Below, one piece after another: positions 8,987-16,965 of a stretch of DNA of 37,031 nt. Position 1 is the stretch's first letter. Each line of letters begins with the position of its first letter. Under the pieces are notes generated by a model. It had not been told where the DNA came from and ran no database searches. It worked only from the letters and a program-made list of their open reading frames with translations. The stretch is from Bacillota bacterium (lineage in GTDB: Bacteria; Bacillota; Dethiobacteria; SKNC01), in the NCBI GenBank assembly GCA_007120745.1, contig SKNC01000059.1:1-37031 (forward strand), in the 5' to 3' direction. A program made the position numbers and the translations under genes.

Positions 8987-9721
8987 TTGCTTTCTTTGAT
9001 GCCGAAATACAGGCTCCTGACCCGACTTTTTGTTTTGCGCTTTTTAAACTGGATAGGTTTAAGCGCCATGCCGGAAATTTTTTATGTGGGAAGCAGCGAG
9101 GCTCTTCCTCCACCGCTGACCCATGATGAGGAAAGTTTTCTGCTTCAAAAACTCAGAGAAGGGGAAAAAGAAGTTAAAAGCGTGCTTATCGAGAGGAACC
9201 TGAGGCTGGTGGTGTATATTGCCCGGAAGTTTGAAAACACAGGGGTTAATATTGATGACCTGGTGTCCATAGGAACCATCGGGTTAATTAAGGCAGTGAA
9301 CACCTTCGATCCCCATAAAAACATTAAGCTGGCAACCTATGCGTCCAAATGCATTGAGAATGAAATATTAATGTTTTTAAGGCGCAATAATAAGGTTAAA
9401 GCGGAAATATCATTTGATGAGCCCCTGAATATCGATTGGGACGGTAACGAACTGCTGTTATCCGATGTCCTGGGCACGGAGAACGATTTAATCTACAAGA
9501 GTATTGAAGCTGAAGTGGACAAAAGGCTTTTGTACATGGCTATGGAGAAGCTTTCCCCCCGGGAGAAAAAGATTATGGAACTGCGCTTTGGGTTGGCCAA
9601 CGGTCAGGAAAAAACCCAAAAGGAAGTAGCAGATATGTTGGGAATTTCACAATCTTATATATCCCGGCTGGAAAAAAGGATTATAAAAAGATTAAAAAAA
9701 GAAATTAAAAAAATGGAATAA
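8987..9721 (+). CDS. sigE: Sporulation sigma factor SigE (pro-form)
   Basis: Mother-cell sigma factor of the sigma-70 family. The 244 residues begin with a hydrophobic/basic pro-sequence of about 27-30 residues ([15 protein letters not shown]), removed by SpoIIGA near [13 protein letters not shown]. Region 2 follows ([50 protein letters not shown]), then region 4 with the helix-turn-helix [20 protein letters not shown]. The start is TTG 8987 with GGGAGGG 6 nt before; an in-frame ATG lies four codons later without a site. It is almost collinear with Bacillus SigE. Confidence 0.97.
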   Translation: MLSLMPKYRLLTRLFVLRFLNWIGLSAMPEIFYVGSSEALPPPLTHDEESFLLQKLREGEKEVKSVLIERNLRLVVYIARKFENTGVNIDDLVSIGTIGLIKAVNTFDPHKNIKLATYASKCIENEILMFLRRNNKVKAEISFDEPLNIDWDGNELLLSDVLGTENDLIYKSIEAEVDKRLLYMAMEKLSPREKKIMELRFGLANGQEKTQKEVADMLGISQSYISRLEKRIIKRLKKEIKKME

Positions 9722-9757
9722 TCAGGTATCTTCCCCCACCTTTTCCTGGTTTCTTCA

Positions 9758-9786
9758 GTATAAAAAAAACCATGAAGGAAATACTT
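9758..9786 (+). promoter_or_regulatory. Candidate sigma-F/sigma-G promoter for sigG
   Basis: GTATA (9758-9762) matches the forespore -35 consensus GYWTA, and GGAAATACTT (9777-9786) matches the -10 consensus GGNRANANTW at every position. The spacer is 14 bp, against about 15 in Bacillus. sigG is transcribed by sigma-F in Bacillus. The leader to the ATG would be about 35 nt. Confidence 0.5.
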
Positions 9787-9825
9787 TAAAATAATCTGAA
9801 AAGAAACTGGGAGGGAAACAAATTC

Positions 9826-10599
9826 ATGATGAATAAGGTAGAGATTTGCGGGGTAAATACCTCAAAACTTCCAGTACTGACCAGCAAAGAGATGAAAAAA
9901 CTTTTTGAAGAGTTTCAGAGTGGAGACCGGGAAGCCCGCAAAAAGCTGGCCAATGGAAACCTCAGGCTGGTTTTAAGTGTAATTCAACGATTTAATAACC
10001 GGGGCGAGTACGTGGACGATTTGTTCCAGGTAGGCTGCATCGGTTTGATGAAAGCTATAGATAATTTTGATTTAAGTCAGAATGTTAAATTTTCAACCTA
10101 TGCCGTTCCCATGATTATTGGAGAAATTAGAAGATATCTTAGAGATAACAATCCGGTTCGGGTAAGCCGCTCCCTTAAGGACATCGCCTACAAAGTTCTG
10201 CAGGTACGGGATGAGATGGCCAACCGGTTGGGCAGAGAACCCTCCATTACTGAAATTTCTCAGGAATTAAATATTGGCCGGGAGGAGATTATCTTTGCCC
10301 TGGAGGCGATCCAGGAACCGGTTTCTCTCTTTGAGCCCATTTATCACGATGGAGGTGACCCTATATTTGTTATGGACCAGATTAAGGATGATAAAAGTCT
10401 AGACGACCGCTGGTTGGAGGGAATCGCCATCAAAGAGGCGATCAATAAACTAAATGAGAGAGAACAGCTGATTTTGGACCTCAGGTTTTATCGAGGAAAA
10501 ACCCAGATGGAAGTAGCTGATGAAATTGGAATTTCCCAGGCCCAGGTATCCCGCCTGGAAAAGGCGGCATTGGGGCACCTGAAAAAATATATTCAATAA
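9826..10599 (+). CDS. sigG: Forespore sigma factor SigG
   Basis: Late forespore sigma factor of the sigma-70 family. The N-terminal signature NKVEICGVNTSKLPVL is diagnostic of SigG. Regions 2-4 are intact: NGNLRLVLSVIQRFNNRGEY, VGCIGLMKAIDNFDLS, VKFSTYAVPMIIGEIRRYLR, and a C-terminal HTH EVADEIGISQAQVSRLEKAA. Length is 257 residues. ATG 9826 is preceded by GGGAGGG (spacing 10); a second ATG follows directly. A sigma-F-like promoter lies in the 104-bp gap after sigE, consistent with separate forespore transcription of a gene adjacent to the spoIIG operon. Confidence 0.98.
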   Translation: MMNKVEICGVNTSKLPVLTSKEMKKLFEEFQSGDREARKKLANGNLRLVLSVIQRFNNRGEYVDDLFQVGCIGLMKAIDNFDLSQNVKFSTYAVPMIIGEIRRYLRDNNPVRVSRSLKDIAYKVLQVRDEMANRLGREPSITEISQELNIGREEIIFALEAIQEPVSLFEPIYHDGGDPIFVMDQIKDDKSLDDRWLEGIAIKEAINKLNEREQLILDLRFYRGKTQMEVADEIGISQAQVSRLEKAALGHLKKYIQ

Positions 10600-10622
10600 T
10601 TCTGCAGGAAGGAGATGGCTGT

Positions 10623-10841
10623 ATGATTAAACATGAAAAAATACTGGCGTTTACACTGAGTATATTGTTATTATTTTTCAGCATGTACTGCATCAGCTTC
10701 TCCCACGAGGCTGTCTGGTCCTTCAACCAGCATAACTTGAGCAGAATTATTGTCATCTGGCAGGAGGATGAGGAAATCCATGAAATTTATGATCCTTCTG
10801 AATTAACTCCTTATTTACCTGTAATTAAAGTTTATCCGTAA
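10623..10841 (+). CDS. Small membrane protein of unknown function downstream of sigG
   Basis: The protein has 72 residues with a short basic N-terminus, one strongly hydrophobic segment (about 7-27, ILAFTLSILLLFFSMYCISF) and an acidic external tail ending in PYLPVIKVYP. I do not recognise a family. It starts 23 bp after sigG with a good AGGAAGGAG site, and a strong terminator follows. It is therefore probably co-transcribed with sigG and may be made in the forespore; that is inference. The hydrophobic segment could be a signal anchor. Confidence 0.65.
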   Translation: MIKHEKILAFTLSILLLFFSMYCISFSHEAVWSFNQHNLSRIIVIWQEDEEIHEIYDPSELTPYLPVIKVYP

Positions 10842-10873
10842 GCCTTGTTTAAGCCAACTTCACTTATATATTT

Positions 10874-10903
10874 GCTGCCCATCTAAGGGCAGCGTTTTTT
10901 TTT
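10874..10903 (+). terminator. Rho-independent terminator of the sigG unit
   Basis: GCTGCCC (10874-10880) pairs with GGGCAGC (10887-10893) around a 6-nt loop, followed by G and nine T. Confidence 0.92.
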
Positions 10904-11011
10904 GCATTTTCCTCCCGCACTCTGTTATCAGGAAGTAATAACTTACCATCATTTCTGCATATTAACAGCGATGAAACCCCGTCACTTTCTAACATAATCC
11001 GAATCCTTTTT

Positions 11012-11032
11012 ACATATTTGAAATAAATATGT
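11012..11032. promoter_or_regulatory. Perfect 8-bp inverted repeat upstream of the zinc-ribbon gene
   Basis: ACATATTT (11012-11019) and AAATATGT (11025-11032) flank 5 nt. The site ends just before the AAGGATG ribosome binding site of the next gene. It is AT-only in the arms and weak as RNA, so an operator is more plausible than a terminator. The function is a guess. Confidence 0.35.
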
Positions 11033-11051
11033 TGTAAGGATGTGATTTGCG

Positions 11052-11255
11052 TTGTTAAAAGTTAAATCATGGATAAAAAACTTTGAGAGGTGTAAGTGCG
11101 GGGCTGTGCTGTATATAATGAATGCTCAAATCACACTGGTGAAAAAAGTGTATTTTCTGGCCTGTTCTGCCTGCGAAAAAAAGCATCACATCTATTATAT
11201 AAAACATGATTTGTTGAGCAGTGAATTTGTTTTTGATTATGCAGAGGAATACTGA
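11052..11255 (+). CDS. Small putative zinc-ribbon protein, unknown function
   Basis: The protein has 67 residues. An N-terminal CKCG and a later CSAC pair (residues about 14-16 and 38-41) could form one Zn or Fe-S site of the knuckle type; the rest is basic then acidic (VFDYAEEY end). No family is recognised. The start is TTG 11052 with AAGGATGTGA upstream. No longer frame competes on either strand, and codon usage resembles its neighbours, but the gene is short and stands alone between a terminator and nrdR. It has a palindrome directly upstream. A real gene is likelier than not. Confidence 0.5.
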   Translation: MLKVKSWIKNFERCKCGAVLYIMNAQITLVKKVYFLACSACEKKHHIYYIKHDLLSSEFVFDYAEEY

Positions 11256-11407
11256 TACAAAAAATGAAATTAGTAGAAGAAAATCTATTAAAAGAAGGGC
11301 ATTTCCCCTTTCCCCTTATGATTTTAAAGCCTCAGAAAAAATGACGGAAAAATTTTCATATTTTCTTTAAAACTGCAGAAGGAAATTTTCAATTTTAAGC
11401 GAATATA

Positions 11408-11453
11408 ACAAGATATGGTATACAAAGGCATAAATAACAACAATATATGGGGT
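11408..11453 (+). promoter_or_regulatory. Candidate tandem NrdR boxes upstream of nrdR-nrdD-nrdG
   Basis: CAACAATATATGGGGT (11438-11453) agrees with about 12 of 16 positions of the palindromic NrdR-box pattern (ACACWATATATWGTGT). ACAAGATATGGTATAC (11408-11423) is a poorer match (about 9/16) offset by exactly 30 bp. NrdR boxes normally occur as helically phased pairs before ribonucleotide reductase genes, and this one precedes nrdR itself. The remaining 11256-11476 gap shows no clear sigma-A promoter. Confidence 0.4.
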
Positions 11454-11476
11454 TGAAAAAATCAGGGGGGATGAAG

Positions 11477-11950
11477 GTGAAATGCCTGTTCTGCGGGTTT
11501 TTGGAAAGTAAAGTAGTAGATTCCCGGTCCACTGACGAGGGTTCGGCCATACGACGCCGGAGAGAATGTACGGAATGCGGCAGGCGCTTTACCACCTATG
11601 AAAAAATGGATGATGTTCCCCTGGTGGTAATTAAGTCAGATGGCAGGCGGGAGGTTTTTGACCGCAACAAAATTATTCGCGGACTTCTTACAGCGGGGGT
11701 CAAGCGGCAGATTGAACTGCAGACTTTCGAAGAACTGGTAGACGACATAGAGAGGGAGCTGAGAAACCGCTTTATACAGGAAATACAGTCTAATCAGCTG
11801 GGGAAAATGGTTTTAGAAAGACTTCTGGCACTGGATGAAGTGGCGTACGTGCGGTTTGCCTCCGTCTACCGAAAGTTTCAGGACATACAGTCCTTTAAAA
11901 ACGAACTGGACCATCTTTTTGATATAAAAAACAAACCTGTAAGGAAGTGA
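11477..11950 (+). CDS. nrdR: Transcriptional repressor NrdR
   Basis: NrdR senses ATP/dATP through an ATP-cone and represses ribonucleotide reductase genes by binding NrdR boxes. The N-terminal zinc ribbon has CLFCG and CTECGRRF, and between them the conserved DSRSTDEGSAIRRRREC. The ATP-cone follows (PLVVIKSDGRREVFDRNKI) and the protein ends with EVAYVRFASVYRKFQD. GTG 11477 gives the canonical MKCxFC start and sits 6 nt after GGGGGG (11465-11470), yielding 157 residues. Upstream in-frame ATGs at 11447 and 11471 cannot use that site. Its stop overlaps the nrdD start (GTGA). Confidence 0.95.
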   Translation: MKCLFCGFLESKVVDSRSTDEGSAIRRRRECTECGRRFTTYEKMDDVPLVVIKSDGRREVFDRNKIIRGLLTAGVKRQIELQTFEELVDDIERELRNRFIQEIQSNQLGKMVLERLLALDEVAYVRFASVYRKFQDIQSFKNELDHLFDIKNKPVRK

Positions 11951-14900
11951 TTATCATTTTTGAACTGACCACTGAAAAACAAACGGAAAAAAGTACGGCG
12001 GTAATTTTTGAGGAGATTCGGAAAAGAGACGGCAGGGTTGTTCCCTTTGACAGACAGAAGATTACCGAAGCTATTTTCAAGGCTGCCAAAGCCGTTGGGG
12101 GTGAAGACAGAAATATTGCAGAAATACTTACGGGTCAGGTGATCGAGTACCTGAGAAGAAGCAACCAGGACATCATTCCCACCGTGGAGGGCACTCAAGA
12201 TGCGGTGGAAAAAATTCTCATAGAAAATGGACATGCCCGTACCGCCAAAGCGTATATCCTTTACCGTTCCCGCCGGACCCGTATGCGGGAAGGGAAAACT
12301 GAATTAATGGATGCGGTGAAGGAAATCCTGGTGGAAACCAGCCGGGAAAATGCCAATATTAGCAACTCTCCCTCTGCCAAGATGCTGCAGATAGCCATGG
12401 CAGCCAGCAAGAACTACTACCTGTGCAATCTGCTTCCCGAGGACTCTGCAGAGGCTCACCGGGAGGCATCCATACATATTCATGACCTGGATTACTATGC
12501 CAAAACTTTAAACTGCCTGCAGATTGATTTAAAGAACCTCCTGCATGAGGGTTTTCATACCGGGAATGGTTGGATTCGCCCACCTCAGCGGGTTTACTCT
12601 GCTGCGGCCCTGGCTGCTATTATTCTTCAAAGCAATCAGAATGACATGTACGGTGGACAGAGTTTTCCACACTTTGACCGGGATATGGGAGAGGTAGTCC
12701 GAAGCTTCAAACATCAGCCCGATGAGGAGGAAACCTTTCAGGCCATGGAAGGGCTGATATATAACCTGAATACCATGCATTCCCTTAGCGGCAGCGAAAG
12801 AATCTGGGTCTATGATAAAAAGACAAAACGCTTTTCTACACGGAGCATGGAAGAATTTGATGAAAACTTTGAAGAGGGACGGTATCAAGCTTTCAGCTTA
12901 AACTATGACACAGGAGAAACAGAACTTAAAGATATTACCGCCTCTATAAAACATAAAAATGCTAATAAATTATACTCTGTAAAGCTTAAATCAGGTCAAA
13001 AAGTGACGGTAACAGATAATCATTCAGTAATGACAATAAATGATAATGGTGAAATTAATACAGCTGTACCTTCTGATTTAAAAAGAGCCCTGATGCCCCG
13101 GGAGCTTAACCTGAAAAAAGAAGAAATGTTTTTTGATTTAACCAGCTACCCTCACTCCAGCAAGTATGGCATGGATACTTTAGAGCTTACTCCTTCCTTA
13201 GCCAAATTAATGGGAATGTATACGGCCGAAGGCTCGGTGGATGGTTCTACCCTTTATCTGGCTTTATTTGATAAAGAGCTGGAAGAAGAAGCAATAGAGC
13301 TTTTAAATGAAATCAACTCTGATTTCACCGTTCGTTTAAGAATAGCAAAAGGAAAGCCCAGAGATCTTGCCTGCAATGTTGGTCAGCAGTTTGCGGCCTT
13401 TTTAGGGGATAAGTGTGGACGAGGTGCTGCAAATAAAAGGGTTCCTGATGAGATATTCTTTGCAGAAGAAATGTTAGTGAAATCATTTTTAGACGGATAT
13501 TTTTCAGGCGATGGTTATGTAGGGAATAACCGAATCGCAGCCACGTCTGTTTCTAAAGTGCTGAGGGATGGAATTCAGCTTTTACTTATAAAGTTAGGTA
13601 AACCTGTATCCATTCGCCAGGCAGTTCCTCAAAGCCAATTTGCTGCGGCAAATAAACGATATTTAGTTGCTGTTGGGGGGTATTACAGCAAAGACCTTTC
13701 TCTCAGCAGTTATAAAAAAGAAAAGCTTGAAGAATGTAATTCTCAAAGTGAGCAGACTCCTTATGATTACGAATATCTTCGTCCTATAATTAAAGATGTC
13801 TATGGTATACACTGCAAAAATGCAAAAAACTTTCGCTTAAAACCGGACTATCTTCAGGAGATTATCGAAGATCTGACAAGTCGTATACTGGAAAAAGAGG
13901 AACAAGAACTATTTAACAATATGACAAAAAAACAATTTTGGATGGATCAATTAGTTGATGTTCTGCCGCAGATTAAAACTACGGAAAGGTATCATCTACT
14001 TAAAAAGCTTAATAATGAAGAACTTCCTAGATTTAGTAAGTATTTACCTGTTTTTAATCCATATAAAGATATGTTAAAGCGTTTCTATCTCTCAGAGACG
14101 GTAGATGATAAAACAGGCAGCAGGATTGACAACAACTGCCAGAGTCCAGGCTTAGTTATGGAGTGGGCAAAAATTATTCTTAAGCAGAATGAAAAAATGG
14201 CTTCATTGCTAAAAACTTTATGTCGGGCAGTGAAGGTCTGGCCGTTACAGGTAGGGCAGCTGATTGATGAGCCTCATGAAGAATATGTGTATGATATTTC
14301 TGTTGCTGATAATGAAAACTTTTTAACGTCGGAAGGGATTTTTGTCCATAATTCTCGGGCTGGTGCTCAAGTCCCCTTCAGCAGCATAAATTTTGGAACG
14401 GATACTACTGATGAAGGACGGATGATTACCCGGGCCCTGCTTCAGGCTTTTGATAAGGGGTTGGGACGGGGAGAAAATCCGGTATTCCCCAACCTGGTGT
14501 TCAGGGTTAAAGAGGGGGTTAACTTTGAACCGGAGGACCCAAATTATGACCTGTTTCAGCTGGCTTTGAAAGTGGCTTCTCACCGGCTCAATCCTACATT
14601 CAGCTTTATGGACGCTTCCTTTAACCAAAAATACGGCGAAGAGGTTTCTTACATGGGATGCCGTACCCGGACCATAGCTAACCGGCACGGTGAGGAACTC
14701 TCCGCAGGGAGGGGCAACATTGCATCAGCCTCCATTAATCTGCCCCGACTGGCCCTGACTGCTAAGGAGCCTAAAGCCTTCTTTGAGGGATTGGACAAAA
14801 CCTTAAGGCTCTGCGTGCGTCAGCTCCTGCACCGTTTTGAAGTATTGAGCGAACTCAAAATGAAAGACCTGCCTTTTTTGATGGGGCAGAAGCTTTACAT

Positions 14901-15606
14901 GGGTTCTGAAACCCTGGAATGCAATGAGCCCATTCGAGAGATTATAAAAAACGGCACTCTGTCTATCGGCTTCATCGGCCTGGCAGAAGCACTGCTTGCT
15001 CTGGTAAATTCACATCATGGGGACAGTGAAGAAGCTCGTCAGCTGGGCCTCAGTATTGTAGAGCATATGTGGAAGCGGACTCAGCAGTACTGCGAAGAAT
15101 ACGACCTGAACTTTGCTTTATATGCTACTCCTGCTGAGGGACTGTCGGGGCGTTTTATCAATGCTGACCGCAAGCGTTTCGGGGTGCTTCCCGGAATTAC
15201 TGATAAGGAGTACTATACCAATTCTTATCACCTTCCGGTGAACTACCTGACTTCTCTTTTTGAGAAGATAAAGATTGAAGGCGAGTACCACAGTTATTGT
15301 AACGGCGGACATATATCATATGTGGAACTCGCCTCTCCCCCCCGGGATAACACGGCAGCTATTGAAAAAATTATCAGGCATATGGCCGCCAGCAACCTGG
15401 GTTACGGCGGAATCAATTATCCCATAGATGAATGTATCGCCTGCTGTTATTCGGGACTGATTCCTGAGGCCTGTCCCCAGTGCGGGGGAACGGAAATCCG
15501 CCGGATTCGCAGAATTACCGGCTACCTTTCTACGGAGGACCGGTTTAATTCGGCAAAACAGGCGGAACTCAGGGACCGAAGATCCCATATATATAACCAG
15601 TTTTAG
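11947..15606 (+). CDS. nrdD: Anaerobic (class III) ribonucleoside-triphosphate reductase NrdD, intein-containing precursor
   Basis: Glycyl-radical enzyme making dNTPs without oxygen. The 1219-residue precursor splits as N-extein 1-278, intein 279-802 and C-extein 803-1219; the spliced enzyme would be 695 residues, the normal size. An ATP-cone occupies about residues 21-115 (RKRDGRVVPFDRQKITEAIF). Substrate-site motifs include NLNTMH|SRAGAQVPFSS at the splice junction and YMGCRTRT. Near the C-terminus are a zinc site (CIACC...CPQCGG) and the radical loop RRITGYLS, with the radical Gly at precursor residue 1192. GTG 11947 overlaps the nrdR stop. The AAGGA lies almost against it, so translation probably depends on coupling, or the true start is a slightly later rare codon. 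nrdG follows. Confidence 0.95.
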   Translation: MIIIFELTTEKQTEKSTAVIFEEIRKRDGRVVPFDRQKITEAIFKAAKAVGGEDRNIAEILTGQVIEYLRRSNQDIIPTVEGTQDAVEKILIENGHARTAKAYILYRSRRTRMREGKTELMDAVKEILVETSRENANISNSPSAKMLQIAMAASKNYYLCNLLPEDSAEAHREASIHIHDLDYYAKTLNCLQIDLKNLLHEGFHTGNGWIRPPQRVYSAAALAAIILQSNQNDMYGGQSFPHFDRDMGEVVRSFKHQPDEEETFQAMEGLIYNLNTMHSLSGSERIWVYDKKTKRFSTRSMEEFDENFEEGRYQAFSLNYDTGETELKDITASIKHKNANKLYSVKLKSGQKVTVTDNHSVMTINDNGEINTAVPSDLKRALMPRELNLKKEEMFFDLTSYPHSSKYGMDTLELTPSLAKLMGMYTAEGSVDGSTLYLALFDKELEEEAIELLNEINSDFTVRLRIAKGKPRDLACNVGQQFAAFLGDKCGRGAANKRVPDEIFFAEEMLVKSFLDGYFSGDGYVGNNRIAATSVSKVLRDGIQLLLIKLGKPVSIRQAVPQSQFAAANKRYLVAVGGYYSKDLSLSSYKKEKLEECNSQSEQTPYDYEYLRPIIKDVYGIHCKNAKNFRLKPDYLQEIIEDLTSRILEKEEQELFNNMTKKQFWMDQLVDVLPQIKTTERYHLLKKLNNEELPRFSKYLPVFNPYKDMLKRFYLSETVDDKTGSRIDNNCQSPGLVMEWAKIILKQNEKMASLLKTLCRAVKVWPLQVGQLIDEPHEEYVYDISVADNENFLTSEGIFVHNSRAGAQVPFSSINFGTDTTDEGRMITRALLQAFDKGLGRGENPVFPNLVFRVKEGVNFEPEDPNYDLFQLALKVASHRLNPTFSFMDASFNQKYGEEVSYMGCRTRTIANRHGEELSAGRGNIASASINLPRLALTAKEPKAFFEGLDKTLRLCVRQLLHRFEVLSELKMKDLPFLMGQKLYMGSETLECNEPIREIIKNGTLSIGFIGLAEALLALVNSHHGDSEEARQLGLSIVEHMWKRTQQYCEEYDLNFALYATPAEGLSGRFINADRKRFGVLPGITDKEYYTNSYHLPVNYLTSLFEKIKIEGEYHSYCNGGHISYVELASPPRDNTAAIEKIIRHMAASNLGYGGINYPIDECIACCYSGLIPEACPQCGGTEIRRIRRITGYLSTEDRFNSAKQAELRDRRSHIYNQF
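12781..14352 (+). mobile_element. Intein with LAGLIDADG homing endonuclease inside NrdD
   Basis: The 524-residue in-frame insertion starts with Ser1 (block A SLSGSERIWVYD). Block B is VTVTDNHSVM with T-x-x-H at residues 356-359. Two dodecapeptide motifs of a LAGLIDADG endonuclease follow, LMGMYTAEG (421-429) and FLDGYFSGDG (514-523). The C-terminal blocks are VYDISVADNENFLTSEG and IFVHN ending at Asn802, then Ser+1 of the extein. Removing it restores the conserved NTMHSRAGAQVPF sequence exactly. All splicing residues (Ser1, His359, His801, Asn802, Ser+1) are present, and both acidic endonuclease residues (Glu428, Asp522) remain, so both activities look intact. The insert is visibly richer in A+T codons than the flanking exteins, suggesting acquisition by homing. 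Confidence 0.95.
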
Positions 15607-15620
15607 GAAAACCAGCGGGA

Positions 15621-15650
15621 ATCCTCGGGGTCTATTGACCCCGTGAGGAT
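15621..15650 (+). other. Stem-loop between nrdD and nrdG
   Basis: ATCCTC-GGGGTC pairs with GACCCC-(GT)-GAGGAT across a 4-nt loop. There is no T-tract, so it is more likely an mRNA-stabilising or processing hairpin inside the operon than a terminator. Confidence 0.55.
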
Positions 15651-15677
15651 GTCACCTTTGGTAAAAGGAGGACAAGC

Positions 15678-16202
15678 ATGGAACTGAGAATTGCGGGTGT
15701 AACTGAAGAGAGTGTGGTGGACGGTCCGGGAATTCGACTAGTAATTTACGCCCAGGGTTGCCTTCAGTCTTGTCCCGGATGCCACAACCCGGAGACCCAA
15801 GACCTGGAGGGAGGTACCCTGGTAACCCTGAAAGAACTGGCTGAAAAAATATGCAGGAATCCCTTCTTAGACGGGCTAACTTTCTCCGGAGGAGAACCCT
15901 TCCTGCAGGCGCAGGCCTTTGCCAGATTAGCCCAGGAGTTTAAGCCCCGGGGCCTTACCCTGGTAACCTATACAGGCTATACCTTTGAATATCTTTATAA
16001 CGAAAGCCGAAGGGATTTGAGCATTTATCGACTGCTGAGAGCAACCGACCTGTTAATTGACGGACCCTACCTCCAGGAAAAAAGAGACCTTAACCTGCTT
16101 TACCGGGGTTCCCGCAACCAGAGGATCATCAATGTATCCAGGACTCTTTCCAGTGGGAATCTGTCGGTAGACGAGGGAACATCAGCGGGTTTACGCTATT
16201 AA
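15678..16202 (+). CDS. nrdG: Anaerobic ribonucleotide reductase activating protein NrdG (radical SAM)
   Basis: Radical-SAM activase that installs the glycyl radical on NrdD. The 174 residues include the cluster motif CLQSCPGCHNPETQ (Cys-x3-Cys-x2-Cys, residues about 30-37), the SAM-binding TFSGGEPFLQ, and a DLLIDGPYLQEKRDL segment typical of the family. ATG 15678 has AAAGGAGG 6 nt upstream. It follows nrdD by 71 bp with a stem-loop in between, and a terminator lies 110 bp downstream. It completes the nrdR-nrdD-nrdG unit. Confidence 0.95.
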   Translation: MELRIAGVTEESVVDGPGIRLVIYAQGCLQSCPGCHNPETQDLEGGTLVTLKELAEKICRNPFLDGLTFSGGEPFLQAQAFARLAQEFKPRGLTLVTYTGYTFEYLYNESRRDLSIYRLLRATDLLIDGPYLQEKRDLNLLYRGSRNQRIINVSRTLSSGNLSVDEGTSAGLRY

Positions 16203-16311
16203 ATTCCTGTAATCAGGCTTCCAGCACAGACTTCGTTTTAACAATTAAGCAGTTATGTAGGAAGCCGTAATTAAACCTATATTAATAAATCGATAGACAG
16301 AGGGGGATGTG

Positions 16312-16343
16312 AAAATGCACACGGAAAAGTGTGCATTTTTTTT
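16312..16343 (+). terminator. Rho-independent terminator of the nrd operon
   Basis: AAAATGCACAC (16312-16322) pairs with GTGTGCATTTT (16329-16339) around GGAAAA; the T-run continues to eight T. Confidence 0.88.
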
Positions 16344-16390
16344 ATTTTCTGCATATATTTATAAATAGAAGAATGCCGGGAGGTTTGTAC

Positions 16391-16657
16391 ATGTTGAAGA
16401 CTTCGGATTTAAAAACCCGAGAGGTAATCAACATACAGGACGGGAGAAGGTTGGGCCTGATCAGCGACCTGGATATTGACCTGGAACACGGGAGAATTCG
16501 GTCTATCATTATTCCTGGCTCCGGGAAGCTGCTGGGCTTTTTTGGCGGTGACCGGGATTATGTAATTCCCTGGAGCAAAATAGTAAAAATTGGTATAGAT
16601 ACCATTCTGGTGGATCTACCCAATTATTCGTATGATAAAGAGGATTATTACACCTGA
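16391..16657 (+). CDS. ylmC: YlmC/YmxH family PRC-barrel sporulation protein
   Basis: A single PRC-barrel domain of 88 residues: LKTREVINIQDGRRLGLISD, then DLEHGRIRSIIIPG and the family hallmark GKLLGFFGG followed by DYVIPWSKIVKIGIDTILVD. YlmC/YmxH proteins are conserved in sporeformers and usually sit near sigG; the molecular role is not established. ATG 16391 is chosen because GGGAGG (16378-16383) lies 7 nt before it. An upstream in-frame ATG at 16331 falls inside the nrdG terminator hairpin. It has its own terminator, so it is probably monocistronic. Confidence 0.9.
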   Translation: MLKTSDLKTREVINIQDGRRLGLISDLDIDLEHGRIRSIIIPGSGKLLGFFGGDRDYVIPWSKIVKIGIDTILVDLPNYSYDKEDYYT

Positions 16658-16727
16658 TGCATTTTTCATTAAAGGAAACATTATCGCCTTTCAGTCTGTA
16701 AAAAAACGAAAGAAATTATAAAAATCA

Positions 16728-16753
16728 AAAAATGCCTTTACCAGGCATTTTTT
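16728..16753 (+). terminator. Rho-independent terminator after ylmC
   Basis: AAAAATGCCT (16728-16737) pairs with AGGCATTTTT (16743-16752) around a 5-nt loop, ending in a T-run. Confidence 0.85.
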
Positions 16754-16904
16754 ATGTCAAAGCATAAATTCACGGGCTGCTGTCCCCATGATTGAGGAGA
16801 CATACCGCAGGAATGCCCGCTGTCTACCCACTGTCTTCATGACACCAGCCGGCTGACTGCCTGACACCGGGCATCCTTAAAGATATCACTGCAGTCCAGT
16901 GTGA

Positions 16905-16940
16905 CAAGCGCGACAACCGGGGACGGTTCTCCATTGTCGC
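16905..16940. repeat. REP-like repeat with GGGGACGGTTCT core
   Basis: GCGACAA (16910-16916) and TTGTCGC (16934-16940) form an inverted repeat around the core GGGGACGGTTCT (16919-16930), which is shared with the element at 1042-1053. It lies just beyond the 3' end of the leftward peptidase gene. The stretch 16754-16904 contains several broken copies of GACACC/TGACA-like words (for example CTGACACCGGGCAT) but no gene, and may be decayed repeat sequence. Confidence 0.55.
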
Positions 16941-16965
16941 ATTCTGAAAAATTGTCTCCCGGGGG

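Noticed and set aside
11264-11344. 26-codon frame starting MKLVEENLLKEGH
   Set aside because: There is no ribosome binding site and it is too short to support.
11947-15606. nrdD as a fusion with an unrelated endonuclease gene
   Set aside because: The insert has complete intein splicing blocks at both ends and the exteins rejoin into an unbroken conserved motif.
16312-16380. Short leader peptide (GTG AAA ATG CAC...) before ylmC
   Set aside because: Although AGGGGGAT precedes it, the sequence is the nrdG terminator hairpin and the peptide has no recognisable control function.
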